Positions 26,837 through 34,838 of a stretch of 64,000 nucleotides of DNA are shown here, piece by piece. The position numbers and the translations under genes were made by a program. Each line of letters opens with the position of its first letter. Within the stretch, counting starts at the first letter, position 1. The notes under the pieces are model-generated. The model saw only the letters and a list, made by a program, of their open reading frames with translations. It had not been told where the DNA came from and did not search any database. Source of the DNA: RGIG1902 sp034926865 (GTDB taxonomy: Bacteria > Bacillota > Clostridia > Oscillospirales > Butyricicoccaceae); NCBI GenBank assembly GCA_034926865.1, contig JAYFQP010000016.1:1-64000 (forward strand), given 5' to 3'.

Positions 26837-27253
26837 TTAAAGCATGCTTTTTGAGGAGTAAAGCCTGATGGCTTTTTCGACAAGAGGCTGGGATACATCC
26901 AGCGCCTCGGCAAGCTGCCACGGTTCGCATAAGCCTTTTTTCATAAGGTCTGATATGCGGCTTGCCGGGGCAAGGTTGTTCACCATCCAGTAATCTGCGC
27001 GGTTTTCTTGCTTTTGGCGCACCTCAAAGGGTGAGGAAAAGTTATAGAAGCTGCCTGTCATGCAGTGCCCAAGTTCATGGGCCAGAAGCTCCGCCTCGTC
27101 GCTGTAGCTTTCTATGTACATAGGATCTATGCCGATGGAGCAAAAGCCCTCGTCATCCATGACCGCAAGACACCGTGATTTAGGCAGATCACAGCAGAAT
27201 ACCTGTATTCCGTTTTTATCGGCAAGGGAATAAAGCTCATCAAGGGTAGTCAT
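26837..27253 (-). CDS. ImmA/IrrE family metallopeptidase
   Basis: 138-residue zinc protease of the ImmA/IrrE (COG2856) family. HELGH at residues 59-63 is the zinc-binding site; the downstream ENRADYW supplies the third ligand region. In ICEBs1 and many prophages ImmA cleaves the cognate XRE repressor to trigger excision or induction. Its gene overlaps the repressor gene by four bases (stop/start overlap), so the two are translationally coupled. The C-terminal ~40 residues carry a small helical domain ending in LVEKAIRLYSS. I infer that it controls the block to its right. Confidence 0.9.
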   Translation of the reverse strand: MTTLDELYSLADKNGIQVFCCDLPKSRCLAVMDDEGFCSIGIDPMYIESYSDEAELLAHELGHCMTGSFYNFSSPFEVRQKQENRADYWMVNNLAPASRISDLMKKGLCEPWQLAEALDVSQPLVEKAIRLYSSKSML

Positions 27254-27585
27254 TTTTTGGTTTTTCTTCTCTCCTGTGCAAATTTCGCGAAGGCTTTAAC
27301 TTCGTCGAGCACGTCATCGTCAATTTCACGGTCGCCAAAAAGGGCGAACTTAATATCGCTGTCGGAGGGAGGGGCCGACGGAGCGTCGCTATCCGCAGAT
27401 ATGCCCATGAGGCATTCGACGGAAACGCCGAAATAATCGGCAAGCTTTTGCATTTTCGGTAGTTTGGGCACGCTTCTGCCGCGCTTCCAATCGCTCAGCG
27501 TGGCTTGGGAAACCCCTGTTTCCATAGATACGCGGTATGATGTGACATTGTGTTCTTCCAGCAATTTGGCAAAAATTTCATACAT
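27250..27585 (-). CDS. XRE family transcriptional repressor (CI-like)
   Basis: About 111 residues. An N-terminal Cro/CI helix-turn-helix (YRVSMETGVSQATLSDWKRGRSVP, residues ~15-40) is followed by a short charged C-terminal region. The ATG at 27585 is used because the upstream GTG at 27597 overlaps the AAAGGTG ribosome site. It is co-oriented and overlapping with the ImmA/IrrE gene and divergent from the phage structural genes. The palindrome at 27677-27694, lying on the start point of the rightward promoter, is a natural operator for it. Known analogues: ImmR of ICEBs1 and CI repressors. Confidence 0.9.
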   Translation of the reverse strand: MYEIFAKLLEEHNVTSYRVSMETGVSQATLSDWKRGRSVPKLPKMQKLADYFGVSVECLMGISADSDAPSAPPSDSDIKFALFGDREIDDDVLDEVKAFAKFAQERRKTKK

Positions 27586-27642
27586 AATTTTGTTCACCTT
27601 TCACGAAAAACATAAATGCTACGGAAAAATGAAGCAAAATAC

Positions 27643-27671
27643 TTGACTACTAATGAAAAGCGTGGTATAGT
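27643..27671 (+). promoter_or_regulatory. Rightward promoter of the phage-derived block
   Basis: TTGACT (27643-27648), 17-base spacer, TATAGT (27666-27671). Predicted start near 27678 falls inside the palindrome that follows. Confidence 0.7.
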
Positions 27672-27676
27672 CTGTA

Positions 27677-27694
27677 ATGTAATTCGGATTACAT
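27677..27694. promoter_or_regulatory. Palindromic operator candidate
   Basis: ATGTAAT-TCGG-ATTACAT, a perfect 7-bp inverted repeat over the predicted start point. A second TTCGGAT half-site lies 22 bases downstream (27705-27711), about two helical turns away. Confidence 0.6.
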
Positions 27695-27701
27695 AAGTAT
27701 T

Positions 27702-27751
27702 TGCTTCGGATAAGTTGTTTGTCGGTATCAGTATACAACAAAACCGAAGCA
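27702..27751 (+). other. Long leader hairpin upstream of the phage genes
   Basis: TGCTTCGG (27702-27709) pairs with CCGAAGCA (27744-27751) and an inner GTTGT pairs with ACAAC, separated by a symmetric 4x4 internal loop. No T run follows. It may be an operator array, a processing site or an RNA control element. Confidence 0.5.
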
Positions 27752-27846
27752 TTGGTCAACACTTTATGGCGAGTAATTCCGTCCTGTGGTTTTAATGCCA
27801 TTATACTATGTTGAATGTCCAATATTATGGACAGAAAGGGGAAGCT

Positions 27847-28062
27847 TTGTCAGTATATTGCAAATATGGCGGGCAGTGTGTAGGGTGCATGAGCTGCCGA
27901 AGTGATGAAAGCCTCAGGTGCCCCATTTGCGGCACCGAGCTTGAAAGAGATGAGCGAATCTACATTGATGCTTCAGGGCAAATCGTCGGCTGCGGCGACT
28001 GCATCGAGGAAAAGGAGGCATGGGAAGTCCTTTCTGTTGACAGGAGGTGGAAGAGACTTTGA
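27847..28062 (+). CDS. Small cysteine-rich (zinc-ribbon-like) phage protein
   Basis: 71 residues with two CxxC pairs (CVGCMSC region and CPICG) plus a later CGDC, so probably one or two zinc sites. I do not recognise the family. A TTG at 27847 follows AAAGGGG at five bases; an ATG at 27808 in the same frame has no ribosome site. It is the first rightward gene and overlaps the next by a TTGA stop/start. Such small Cys-rich proteins are common among early or packaging genes of clostridial prophages; a TerS-associated role is only a guess. Confidence 0.6.
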   Translation: MSVYCKYGGQCVGCMSCRSDESLRCPICGTELERDERIYIDASGQIVGCGDCIEEKEAWEVLSVDRRWKRL

Positions 28063-28382
28063 AAAAGCCGGACCTTAAAAAGGAACTGAAGGCCGCAGAT
28101 ATGCTTGGGAAAACCATAATCAACGCGCTACAGGATAAGAATCAGTTCAAACGGTATGTCATAACCGAAAAAAGGGGAAACGAGACATATACCGAGGAAC
28201 GAATTTTCGATAAGTACGACATAAAGGCTATTGGCGATATGGTCAAAACCGTCAAGTCACTTGAAGAGCTAAAACGCTCGGTGGGGGATATGCCGGCAGC
28301 CGGAGAGCGACAGAAGTTTGCCGATGGGGAGGAACAGGGCGGGCTTGTGATATTGCCCGCGGCCCAGGATGAGGCACAGTGA
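28059..28382 (+). CDS. Small phage protein, possible terminase small subunit analogue
   Basis: 107 residues, charged and helical, starting KKPDLKKELKAADMLGKTIINALQDK and ending in an acidic tail. Not recognised by motif. The TTG at 28059 overlaps the stop of the previous gene and has AGGAGG 11 bases upstream; a GTG at 28047 sits inside that site. It sits directly before and overlaps the large terminase gene by 14 bases, the usual position of a small terminase subunit, but I cannot see a helix-turn-helix, so the role is inferred from position only. Confidence 0.6.
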   Translation: MKKPDLKKELKAADMLGKTIINALQDKNQFKRYVITEKRGNETYTEERIFDKYDIKAIGDMVKTVKSLEELKRSVGDMPAAGERQKFADGEEQGGLVILPAAQDEAQ

Positions 28383-29811
28383 GAAAATAATATGGTCTCC
28401 ACAGCCCAGACAAAGGGAGTTTATGCAAAGGGGAGAGTTTGAAGCCCTTTACGGCGGAGCGGCCGGTGGAGGGAAAAGTGACGCACTTTTGGCAGAGGCG
28501 CTCAGGCAGGTGTCTGTTCCTCATTATCGCGGCCTGATACTAAGGAAAACCTATCCTCAGCTTTCACAGCTTGTGGATAGAAGTGCCGAGCTTTATCCAA
28601 AGGCCGTTTCGGGCGCTGTTTTTAATCAGACCCGTCATTTATGGCAGTTTCCATCCGGTGCAAAGATTTACTTCGGCTCAATGCAGCATGCCGAGGACAG
28701 GGTAAATTATCAGGGGAAGCGATTCGATTATATAGCTTTTGACGAGTTGACACAGTTTTCCTGGGAGGAATACAGCTATATGTTTTCACGCTGCCGCCCC
28801 GGCGGAGAGGGAACCCGATGCTATATAAGGGCAAGCGCAAACCCGGGCGGCAGGGGACACGGGTGGGTCAAGGAGCGATTTATAACTCCGGCGCCGCCGA
28901 TGACTCCTGTTTATGATGAAATAAGCCTCATGCTGCCTGACGGGGGAATAGAGGCTAAGAGGCAGGGAAGGGTATTCGTGCCCTCAACCGTGTTCGATAA
29001 CAGGATACTTATGAAGAGCGACCCCCTGTATGCCTACAGGCTTGCCATGCTGCCTGAGGCTGAGCGCAAGGCTTTGCTTTACGGCGACTGGGACAGCTTT
29101 TGGGGGCAGGTATTTCTTGAATGGCGCAATGACCCTTCAAGATACTTGAGCCGCAGGGGCACACATGTGATATCTCCGTTTATTGTGCCGCAAAGCTGGA
29201 GCATTTACAGGGGATTCGACTTCGGATATACGAGGCCATTTTCTGTAGGCTGGTACGCCATTGACCATGACCGCAGAGCCTATAGGATAAGGGAGCTTTA
29301 TGGCTGCACAGGAACGCCGAATGAGGGTGTCAGATGGGAGCCATTAAGGATTGCGGAGGAGATAAAAAAGATTGAGCGAGATGACCCCAATCTTAAAGGA
29401 AAGCGCGTCAGAGGGATTGCCGACCCTTCGATATTCGACGAAAGCCGCGGAGAGAGCGTCGGAGCAATGATGGAGCGTGCCGGAATATATTTCGACAGGG
29501 GAGACAACAGCCGAATAGCAGGAAAGATGCAGATGCACCACAGGCTGGCATTTGACGATGAGGGTATGCCGATGCTTTATGTTTTCAGCACATGCCGCAA
29601 TTTTATAAGAACTATACCGGCACTTGTTTATGACAGCGTTAACGTAGAGGATATTGACACCGATGGAGAAGATCACATATATGACGAGTGTCGGTATGTC
29701 TTGATGGAATACCCTGTTTCTCCCCCGGTCAGGCAAAAGGCGGAGCAGTGGTGCGAGGGGCCCCTTGATTATGGAAGGTACGACACCTTTTCTTCGGGAG
29801 TTTACCTGTAA
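28369..29811 (+). CDS. terL: Phage terminase large subunit
   Basis: 480-residue DNA-packaging motor and nuclease. Walker A is GGAAGGGKS (29-37); Walker B ends in D125-E126 (YIAFDE); coupling motif region SANPGGRGH follows. The C-terminal RNase-H-like nuclease has acidic candidates in FDFGYTRPF and GIADPSIFD. All motifs appear intact and no frameshift is seen. It begins inside the end of the previous gene. This is the best single marker of the phage origin of the block. Confidence 0.93.
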   Translation: MRHSEKIIWSPQPRQREFMQRGEFEALYGGAAGGGKSDALLAEALRQVSVPHYRGLILRKTYPQLSQLVDRSAELYPKAVSGAVFNQTRHLWQFPSGAKIYFGSMQHAEDRVNYQGKRFDYIAFDELTQFSWEEYSYMFSRCRPGGEGTRCYIRASANPGGRGHGWVKERFITPAPPMTPVYDEISLMLPDGGIEAKRQGRVFVPSTVFDNRILMKSDPLYAYRLAMLPEAERKALLYGDWDSFWGQVFLEWRNDPSRYLSRRGTHVISPFIVPQSWSIYRGFDFGYTRPFSVGWYAIDHDRRAYRIRELYGCTGTPNEGVRWEPLRIAEEIKKIERDDPNLKGKRVRGIADPSIFDESRGESVGAMMERAGIYFDRGDNSRIAGKMQMHHRLAFDDEGMPMLYVFSTCRNFIRTIPALVYDSVNVEDIDTDGEDHIYDECRYVLMEYPVSPPVRQKAEQWCEGPLDYGRYDTFSSGVYL

Positions 29812-29921
29812 TAAGCGCTTTATCGTGTTTCAGGCTCCTGCGGAGTTCGACGGCCTTTCGGCGCTTTAAAAAATAGGGAGAGTCTGTTTTTGAAACAGAT
29901 AAGAGCAGAAGGAGAAAAAAG

Positions 29922-31475
29922 ATGAAAATGACATTTCCAAAAGAACGTCTGGATTATGCCATAGACCGTTTAAGGGAGTATAAGCAAGCCAAGGCATCGC
30001 TGGAAAACCGAATAAAGGAAGAGGAGCTTTGGTGGCAGCTTCGGCATTGGGAGGTCATTGAAAAACCTGGACATGAGGGCGAAGCGCCGGTTTCGGCGTG
30101 GCTTTTCAACAATCTGGCACAAAAACATGCCGATGCCATGGATAATTTCCCGGAGCCTGCGGTTTTGCCAAGAGAGCCTGGAGACAGAAAGGATTCTGAG
30201 CTGCTGTCTAAGATAATACCGGTGATTATGGAGAGGTGTGAGTTTGATAAGACGTACAGTGACGCATGGTGGTATAAGCTCAAGCACGGCACGGCGGCCT
30301 ACGGTGTTTTTTGGAACAGGGATCTTGAGGAAGGTCAAGGGGATATAGATATCGCGCCCATAGACCTTTTGAATATTTTCTGGGAACCGGGGATATGCGA
30401 TATACAGCAGAGCCGCAACCTGTTTATTGCTCACAGATGGGACAGGGATATCCTTGAGGAGAGCTATCCCGGGTTAAAGGGGTATATGGGGGATATCATA
30501 GATGTGGTCACACAGGCAAAGGTTTCGGGGGACGATAAGGTCACCGTCATCGACTGGTATTACAAAAAAGACGGAAGGCTGCACTACTGTAAGTTTGCGG
30601 GGGAAAATGTACTCTACGCCAGCGAGTGTGATTCGATTTATAAAGCTGCGGGGTGGTACGAGCACGGGCTTTATCCCGTTGTTTTCGATAATCTTTTCCC
30701 AGTAGAGGGGCAGCCTGTCGGGTTTGGTTATATCGCCGTTACCAAAAATCCTCAGGAGTATATTGACCGGCTGGGCAGGAATATCCTCGAATGTTCGCTG
30801 ATGGCGGCAAAGCCGAGGTATTTCGCTGGGCGCTCGGCAGGCATTAATGAGGAGGAGTTTCTTGACTGGAGCAGGCCGATCGTCCATGTGGAGGGCTCGA
30901 TAAACGATGAGCGCCTAAGGCCGATAACCCCGTATCCTCTGGCGGATACATATATAAAGGTTCAGCAGATGAAGATAGACGAGCTGAAGGAGACCGCCTC
31001 AAACCGCGATTTTTCCTCAGGCGGCACAAACTCGGGCGTGACGGCGGCCTCAGCCATATCAGCGCTTCAGGAAGCGGGCAGCAAAACCTCAAGAGACATG
31101 ATTGGCTCGGCTTACAGGGCATACGCCAAGATAAGCTGTCTGTGCCTTGAGCTGATACGCCAGTTTTATGACGGGAGCCGAAGCTTCCGTATAACAGGCA
31201 GGGAGGATAACGGCTTTGTCACATACAATAACCGCGGCATAAAGGGCGGGAGAAGGCCGGTTTTTGATATCAGGATAACGGCGCAGAAGAAGAATCCCTT
31301 TGCCCGGATAAGCCAAAACGAGCTGGCAAAGGAGCTTTACAGCCTTGGCTTTTTCAAGCCTGAGCTTGCAGGGCAGGCGCTTGGGGCATTGGAGCTTATG
31401 GATTTTGAGGGGAAGGAAGCTGTCAGATCATATCTGGCGGCAAACAGCGAAAGGGAGGAAAAAAGCATTGAATAA
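29922..31475 (+). CDS. Phage portal protein
   Basis: 517-residue portal, which forms the dodecameric DNA entry ring of the capsid. Length, position after TerL and sequence (LEEGQGDIDIAPIDLLNIFWEP, QEYIDRLGRNILECSLMAAKPRYF, SNRDFSSGGTNSGVTAASAISALQEAG) resemble podovirus/P22-like portals of Firmicute phages. GAAGGAGAAAAAAG precedes the ATG. The 110 bases upstream hold no gene. The C-terminus overlaps the scaffold-like gene by eight bases. Confidence 0.85.
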   Translation: MKMTFPKERLDYAIDRLREYKQAKASLENRIKEEELWWQLRHWEVIEKPGHEGEAPVSAWLFNNLAQKHADAMDNFPEPAVLPREPGDRKDSELLSKIIPVIMERCEFDKTYSDAWWYKLKHGTAAYGVFWNRDLEEGQGDIDIAPIDLLNIFWEPGICDIQQSRNLFIAHRWDRDILEESYPGLKGYMGDIIDVVTQAKVSGDDKVTVIDWYYKKDGRLHYCKFAGENVLYASECDSIYKAAGWYEHGLYPVVFDNLFPVEGQPVGFGYIAVTKNPQEYIDRLGRNILECSLMAAKPRYFAGRSAGINEEEFLDWSRPIVHVEGSINDERLRPITPYPLADTYIKVQQMKIDELKETASNRDFSSGGTNSGVTAASAISALQEAGSKTSRDMIGSAYRAYAKISCLCLELIRQFYDGSRSFRITGREDNGFVTYNNRGIKGGRRPVFDIRITAQKKNPFARISQNELAKELYSLGFFKPELAGQALGALELMDFEGKEAVRSYLAANSEREEKSIE

Positions 31476-31923
31476 GGAACAGCGTACGGCAGAAGTAAAA
31501 ACCGAGGGTGCAGAACAGGGCGCTTTCGGCAGCGAAGGAATGTCGAGAATTTTGAAGGCAAAAGAGGCGGCTGGGAAAGCCGACCAGTGGCAGCAGGCAT
31601 TTGAGGAGATAAAGGAGATTTATCTCGAGATGGATATGTCACAGGCCCTTAAATCCCCCTTGCTCAAGACTCTCATAAAGGCGGGAGTGGATTTCAAAAC
31701 AGCCTTTGAAGCAGCAAATCTAGAGACAATAAAGACGTATATAGAGGCCCGAGCCGAGAGAAATGTTTTAGACAGGCTCAGGCAGAACGCCTCTAGAGCA
31801 AAGGAAAACGGCATAGCCGCCTCAAAGTCTTCGCCATTTACGGCAGGTGGGGCGGGCCTTTCGAAAAGCGACAGGGAGGATATTGTGAAGCGTGTCCTCA
31901 AGGGCGAGGAGATTCGTCTTTAA
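31468..31923 (+). CDS. Putative phage scaffolding protein
   Basis: 151 residues, charged and largely helical, lying between portal and major capsid genes, the standard place for a scaffold. A TTG at 31468, nine bases after GGGAGG, gives LNKEQRTAEVK as the start; the open frame runs further upstream but only in the shadow of the portal gene. The C-terminal SKSDREDIVKRVLKGEEIRL is basic, as expected for a capsid-binding helix. Role inferred from position and composition. Confidence 0.65.
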   Translation: MNKEQRTAEVKTEGAEQGAFGSEGMSRILKAKEAAGKADQWQQAFEEIKEIYLEMDMSQALKSPLLKTLIKAGVDFKTAFEAANLETIKTYIEARAERNVLDRLRQNASRAKENGIAASKSSPFTAGGAGLSKSDREDIVKRVLKGEEIRL

Positions 31924-31943
31924 TAATTAAAAAGGAGAAGCAA

Positions 31944-33152
31944 ATGAGCAACGTAAACATTACACAGGATCAGGGCCTTTCGGCCGAGATGAGGGTATTT
32001 TACAGCGATTATCTTATTGATAACGCCGTACCAAAGCTCGTTCACGATCAGTTCGGGCAGAAGCACCCCATTCCCAAAAACGGAGGCAAGACCATTCAGT
32101 TCAGAAAGTTCAGCCCTCTTGCGAAGGCTGTTACCCCTCTTATTGAAGGCGTTACCCCTGACGGACAGAAACTGAATGTGTCTACAGTCGAGGCCACCGT
32201 CAAGCAGTACGGCAGATATATCGAAATGAGCGATATGCTTATACTCACATCCATCGACAACAACATCGTGCAGGCGACAAAGCTTTTAGGCAACCAGGCT
32301 GGGGCCACGCTTGACACAATCACCCGAGAGGTGCTCTCGGGCGGAACCAACGTCCAGTACGCCGTGGGGCAGGTTGCGGCAAGGCATCTTCTTACAGGAG
32401 GCGAGGATGCGGGCAACCATTACATGACTGTCGATTCCATTCGCAGAGCGGCAAGATACCTCAAGACCCAGAATGCCGAGAAAATAGGGGACAGCTATGT
32501 TGCGATAATCCACCCCGACATTTCGTATGACCTGATGAATGACCCCGCATGGCAGAATGTCAAAACTTACTGTGACCCCAAGGATATGTATGAGGGCGAG
32601 ATAGGCAAGCTCGCGGGGGTGAGGTTTGTCGAGACCACCGAGGCCAAGATATTTAAGGGAGAAGGGCTGACTGTTGGGGCTAGAGACCTGACTGTCAAGA
32701 CTGCGGCGGCTTCGGGCAGCGTGACTGTCGCTGTAAACGAGGCGATATTGGCAGGTGAGGCGGAGAAGCTCGCCGGCAGATATGTCATAATCGGCGGTTA
32801 TAGGCATAAGATAACTTCTGCCCAGAGCGGCAGCGCAGGATCGGCATCGTTGACTCTTGAAAGCGCGGCTGTTCAGGCAGTGGGCGATAAGGTATATCCC
32901 GGCGAGGGCGGAGCTAAGGGCAGAGCCGTTTATTCCACCCTCGTTCTCGGAGAAAACGCCTATGGCGTGACAGAAGTACAGGGCGGCGGGCTTCGGCACA
33001 TAGTCAAGCAGCTTGGCTCATCCGGCACGGCCGACCCGCTTGACCAGAGGGGAAGCTGCGGCTGGAAGGCAGTCAGGACAGCCGAGAGGCTTGTTGAATC
33101 ATTCATGGTAAGAATAGAGACATGCTCGACCTTTGATGGCGACGCTAACTGA
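31944..33152 (+). CDS. Major capsid protein, N4-gp56 family
   Basis: 402 residues with the N4-gp56 capsid signature: AEMRVFYSDYLIDNAVPKLVHDQFGQ near the N-terminus, IPKNGGKTIQFRKFSPLAKA, and ATVKQYGRYIEMSDML. N4-gp56 capsids adopt the HK97 fold and occur in podoviruses and related prophages. A stretch at ~235-320 (AAASGSVTVAVNEAILAGEAEKLAGRYV and neighbours) looks like an inserted surface domain. AAAAAGGAGAAGCAA precedes the ATG. Intact and well coded, so particles could be made. Confidence 0.88.
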   Translation: MSNVNITQDQGLSAEMRVFYSDYLIDNAVPKLVHDQFGQKHPIPKNGGKTIQFRKFSPLAKAVTPLIEGVTPDGQKLNVSTVEATVKQYGRYIEMSDMLILTSIDNNIVQATKLLGNQAGATLDTITREVLSGGTNVQYAVGQVAARHLLTGGEDAGNHYMTVDSIRRAARYLKTQNAEKIGDSYVAIIHPDISYDLMNDPAWQNVKTYCDPKDMYEGEIGKLAGVRFVETTEAKIFKGEGLTVGARDLTVKTAAASGSVTVAVNEAILAGEAEKLAGRYVIIGGYRHKITSAQSGSAGSASLTLESAAVQAVGDKVYPGEGGAKGRAVYSTLVLGENAYGVTEVQGGGLRHIVKQLGSSGTADPLDQRGSCGWKAVRTAERLVESFMVRIETCSTFDGDAN

Positions 33153-33167
33153 TAGGGAGGTAAACTT

Positions 33168-33410
33168 ATGAGCACAGATTACATGGAACAGTATGTTCCC
33201 GTTAGGCTTTTTAAGGACAATGATAAATACAGCGATGATGTATTCGTAGCCGTAAACGGAGAGGGCTGCCTTATTAAGAGGGGCGACACCGTCATGGTCA
33301 AGCGTAAGTTCGCTGAGGTGCTTGAACAGTCCGACAGGCAGGATATGTACACATCTAACCTGATGGATGAACGCTCGGGCGAGTATGAGCGCATGAGCAA
33401 GGTGTTTTAG
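33168..33410 (+). CDS. Small virion-associated protein of unknown function
   Basis: 80 residues, starting MSTDYMEQYVPVRLFKDND, mixed beta/alpha with the stretch VAVNGEGCLIKRGDTVMVKRKFAEVLEQS. It reads like the small head proteins that follow capsid genes in clostridial prophages, but I cannot name it. GATAGGGAGGTAAACTT precedes the ATG, giving strong translation. It lies 15 bases after the capsid gene. Confidence 0.7.
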   Translation: MSTDYMEQYVPVRLFKDNDKYSDDVFVAVNGEGCLIKRGDTVMVKRKFAEVLEQSDRQDMYTSNLMDERSGEYERMSKVF

Positions 33411-33413
33411 CCT

Positions 33414-33800
33414 ATGGGCGGCAGCATAAAGCTTTACGGCGGTACGAAGGCGAATATGCCAAAGCTTCCCGTTCGCTCGCCCGGCTATTGTACAGACAGC
33501 CGAGAGCTTTATATAGGCGGCGAGGAGGATAATATCCTCCTCGCCTCGGCCCAAAGCACCGCCGGCAGGTTTGAAAGAATCACTCTTGTGCCGATGGTTG
33601 GAGAGGGCGAGCTAAGCCAGCTTTGGGAGACTACGGCAGGAGACCTCGCCTATAAAAACGGAGCAGGGAAGATTGGAAAGATAGCGGGGAAAGCCACATC
33701 CGTAGGCCCTGTTTCGCCTTCAGCCTCTATGGATGAGCTGATAGCTGCTTTTAACGGGCTTATTGCCGCCCTCAAGCAGGGCGGGACTATGGAGGGATGA
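33414..33800 (+). CDS. Phage tail-fibre head-binding-like protein
   Basis: 128 residues. The segment LPVRSPGYCTDSRELYIGGEEDNILL resembles the short N-terminal domain used by many phage fibres and receptor-binding proteins to attach to the virion (the major-tropism-determinant N-terminal type). It has no obvious receptor-binding domain of its own, so it may be an adaptor. It lies three bases after the previous stop, and the next gene starts four bases after its stop. Confidence 0.6.
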   Translation: MGGSIKLYGGTKANMPKLPVRSPGYCTDSRELYIGGEEDNILLASAQSTAGRFERITLVPMVGEGELSQLWETTAGDLAYKNGAGKIGKIAGKATSVGPVSPSASMDELIAAFNGLIAALKQGGTMEG

Positions 33801-33804
33801 TCCT

Positions 33805-34836
33805 ATGAGAGAAATACGGGTTGAGATAAACGGCCAGTTTGTTGCCAAAAGCTCAAAATATGCAGGTATCCAAGGCGAGGGAAACGTCACAAGAATGCGA
33901 ATAGTGTTTGACAACAGCTGGAGCAGCTACAGCAAGCGGATTATATGGCGCGATGCAAGGGGGCAGAACCCCATGGCAGTTATTCTCGGTTATGAACAGA
34001 TGACAGCTGAGGGCAGCTTGCTCGATTATACAGCTTATATTCCCCCTGAGCCGCTGGCAGAGGCAGGATGGTGTTCTTTCACAATAGAGGGGTATTCTGA
34101 TGAAGGCGGAACGGTCGCTGTCGCCCTGACGGCAGGCGACAGGCTTGAAGTTGAGGCAGGGGGCTATGGATCCCCCGCGGAGCCGACATCTTCGCAGACA
34201 CTCCAGCTTCAGCATGAGATAGATTCTATTATATCTTCTGTTGAGGTTATAGCGGGCGAAGCCCTTGGGGCGAGGGACAGGGCTGAGACAGCGGCAACGG
34301 CGGCAGAGGCTTCAAAACAGGCCACAAGCCAGGATGCAGATACCGTTCTTTCATCCGTGGAAGCGGCGCAGCAGGCAGCCTTATCGGCCAGCGGAGCAAA
34401 AGAGCAGGCACAGGAGTATTCTGCCCTGAGCCAAAGCTGGGCTGTCGGCGCAACGGGTGAGCGTGATGGCGAGGATGTCAATAATGCAAGATATTGGTCT
34501 CAACAGGCGCAGGCGGCAGCCGGCGGCGGGGTTATAAGCTTTAATGGCCGTGCAGGAGGCGTAATGCCCCGAACGGGGGATTACACGGCGGCGCAGGTGG
34601 GGGCTGACCCAGAGGGCAGCGCCTCCGCTGTACAGACAGCCCTTGCCGAACATGAATCCGATGCCTCCAAGCATATAATTTCAGGAACGCTCGGCGGACA
34701 GGTGGCGGCAAACGCCGCGGCACAGGAGAGCCTTGGGGTGATGCAAATACGCAACATTTCAGCCGGTACGGCAGACCTTACGGCGGGAACATCCCCTCTT
34801 GCAACGGGGCAGATATACCTTGTCTATGAGGCTTAA
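33805..34836 (+). CDS. Phage tail-fibre protein with coiled-coil
   Basis: 343 residues. Residues 1-120 form a beta-rich domain resembling the N-terminus of baseplate/upper-fibre proteins (IRVEINGQFVAKSSKYAGIQGEGN). Residues ~125-240 are Ala/Gln/Glu-rich heptads of a trimeric coiled coil. The FNGRAGGVMPRTGDYTAAQVGA motif (~242-263) is a common phage-fibre connector. The ATG at 33805, eight bases after GGAGGG, is chosen over the upstream ATG at 33763, which overlaps the previous gene. Probably part of host recognition together with the following kelch protein. Confidence 0.75.
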   Translation: MREIRVEINGQFVAKSSKYAGIQGEGNVTRMRIVFDNSWSSYSKRIIWRDARGQNPMAVILGYEQMTAEGSLLDYTAYIPPEPLAEAGWCSFTIEGYSDEGGTVAVALTAGDRLEVEAGGYGSPAEPTSSQTLQLQHEIDSIISSVEVIAGEALGARDRAETAATAAEASKQATSQDADTVLSSVEAAQQAALSASGAKEQAQEYSALSQSWAVGATGERDGEDVNNARYWSQQAQAAAGGGVISFNGRAGGVMPRTGDYTAAQVGADPEGSASAVQTALAEHESDASKHIISGTLGGQVAANAAAQESLGVMQIRNISAGTADLTAGTSPLATGQIYLVYEA

Positions 34837-34838
34837 TC

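Noticed and set aside
26837..27585. Toxin-antitoxin system
   Set aside because: The HELGH protease plus XRE repressor and the phage genes to the right fit the ImmA/ImmR-type switch better.
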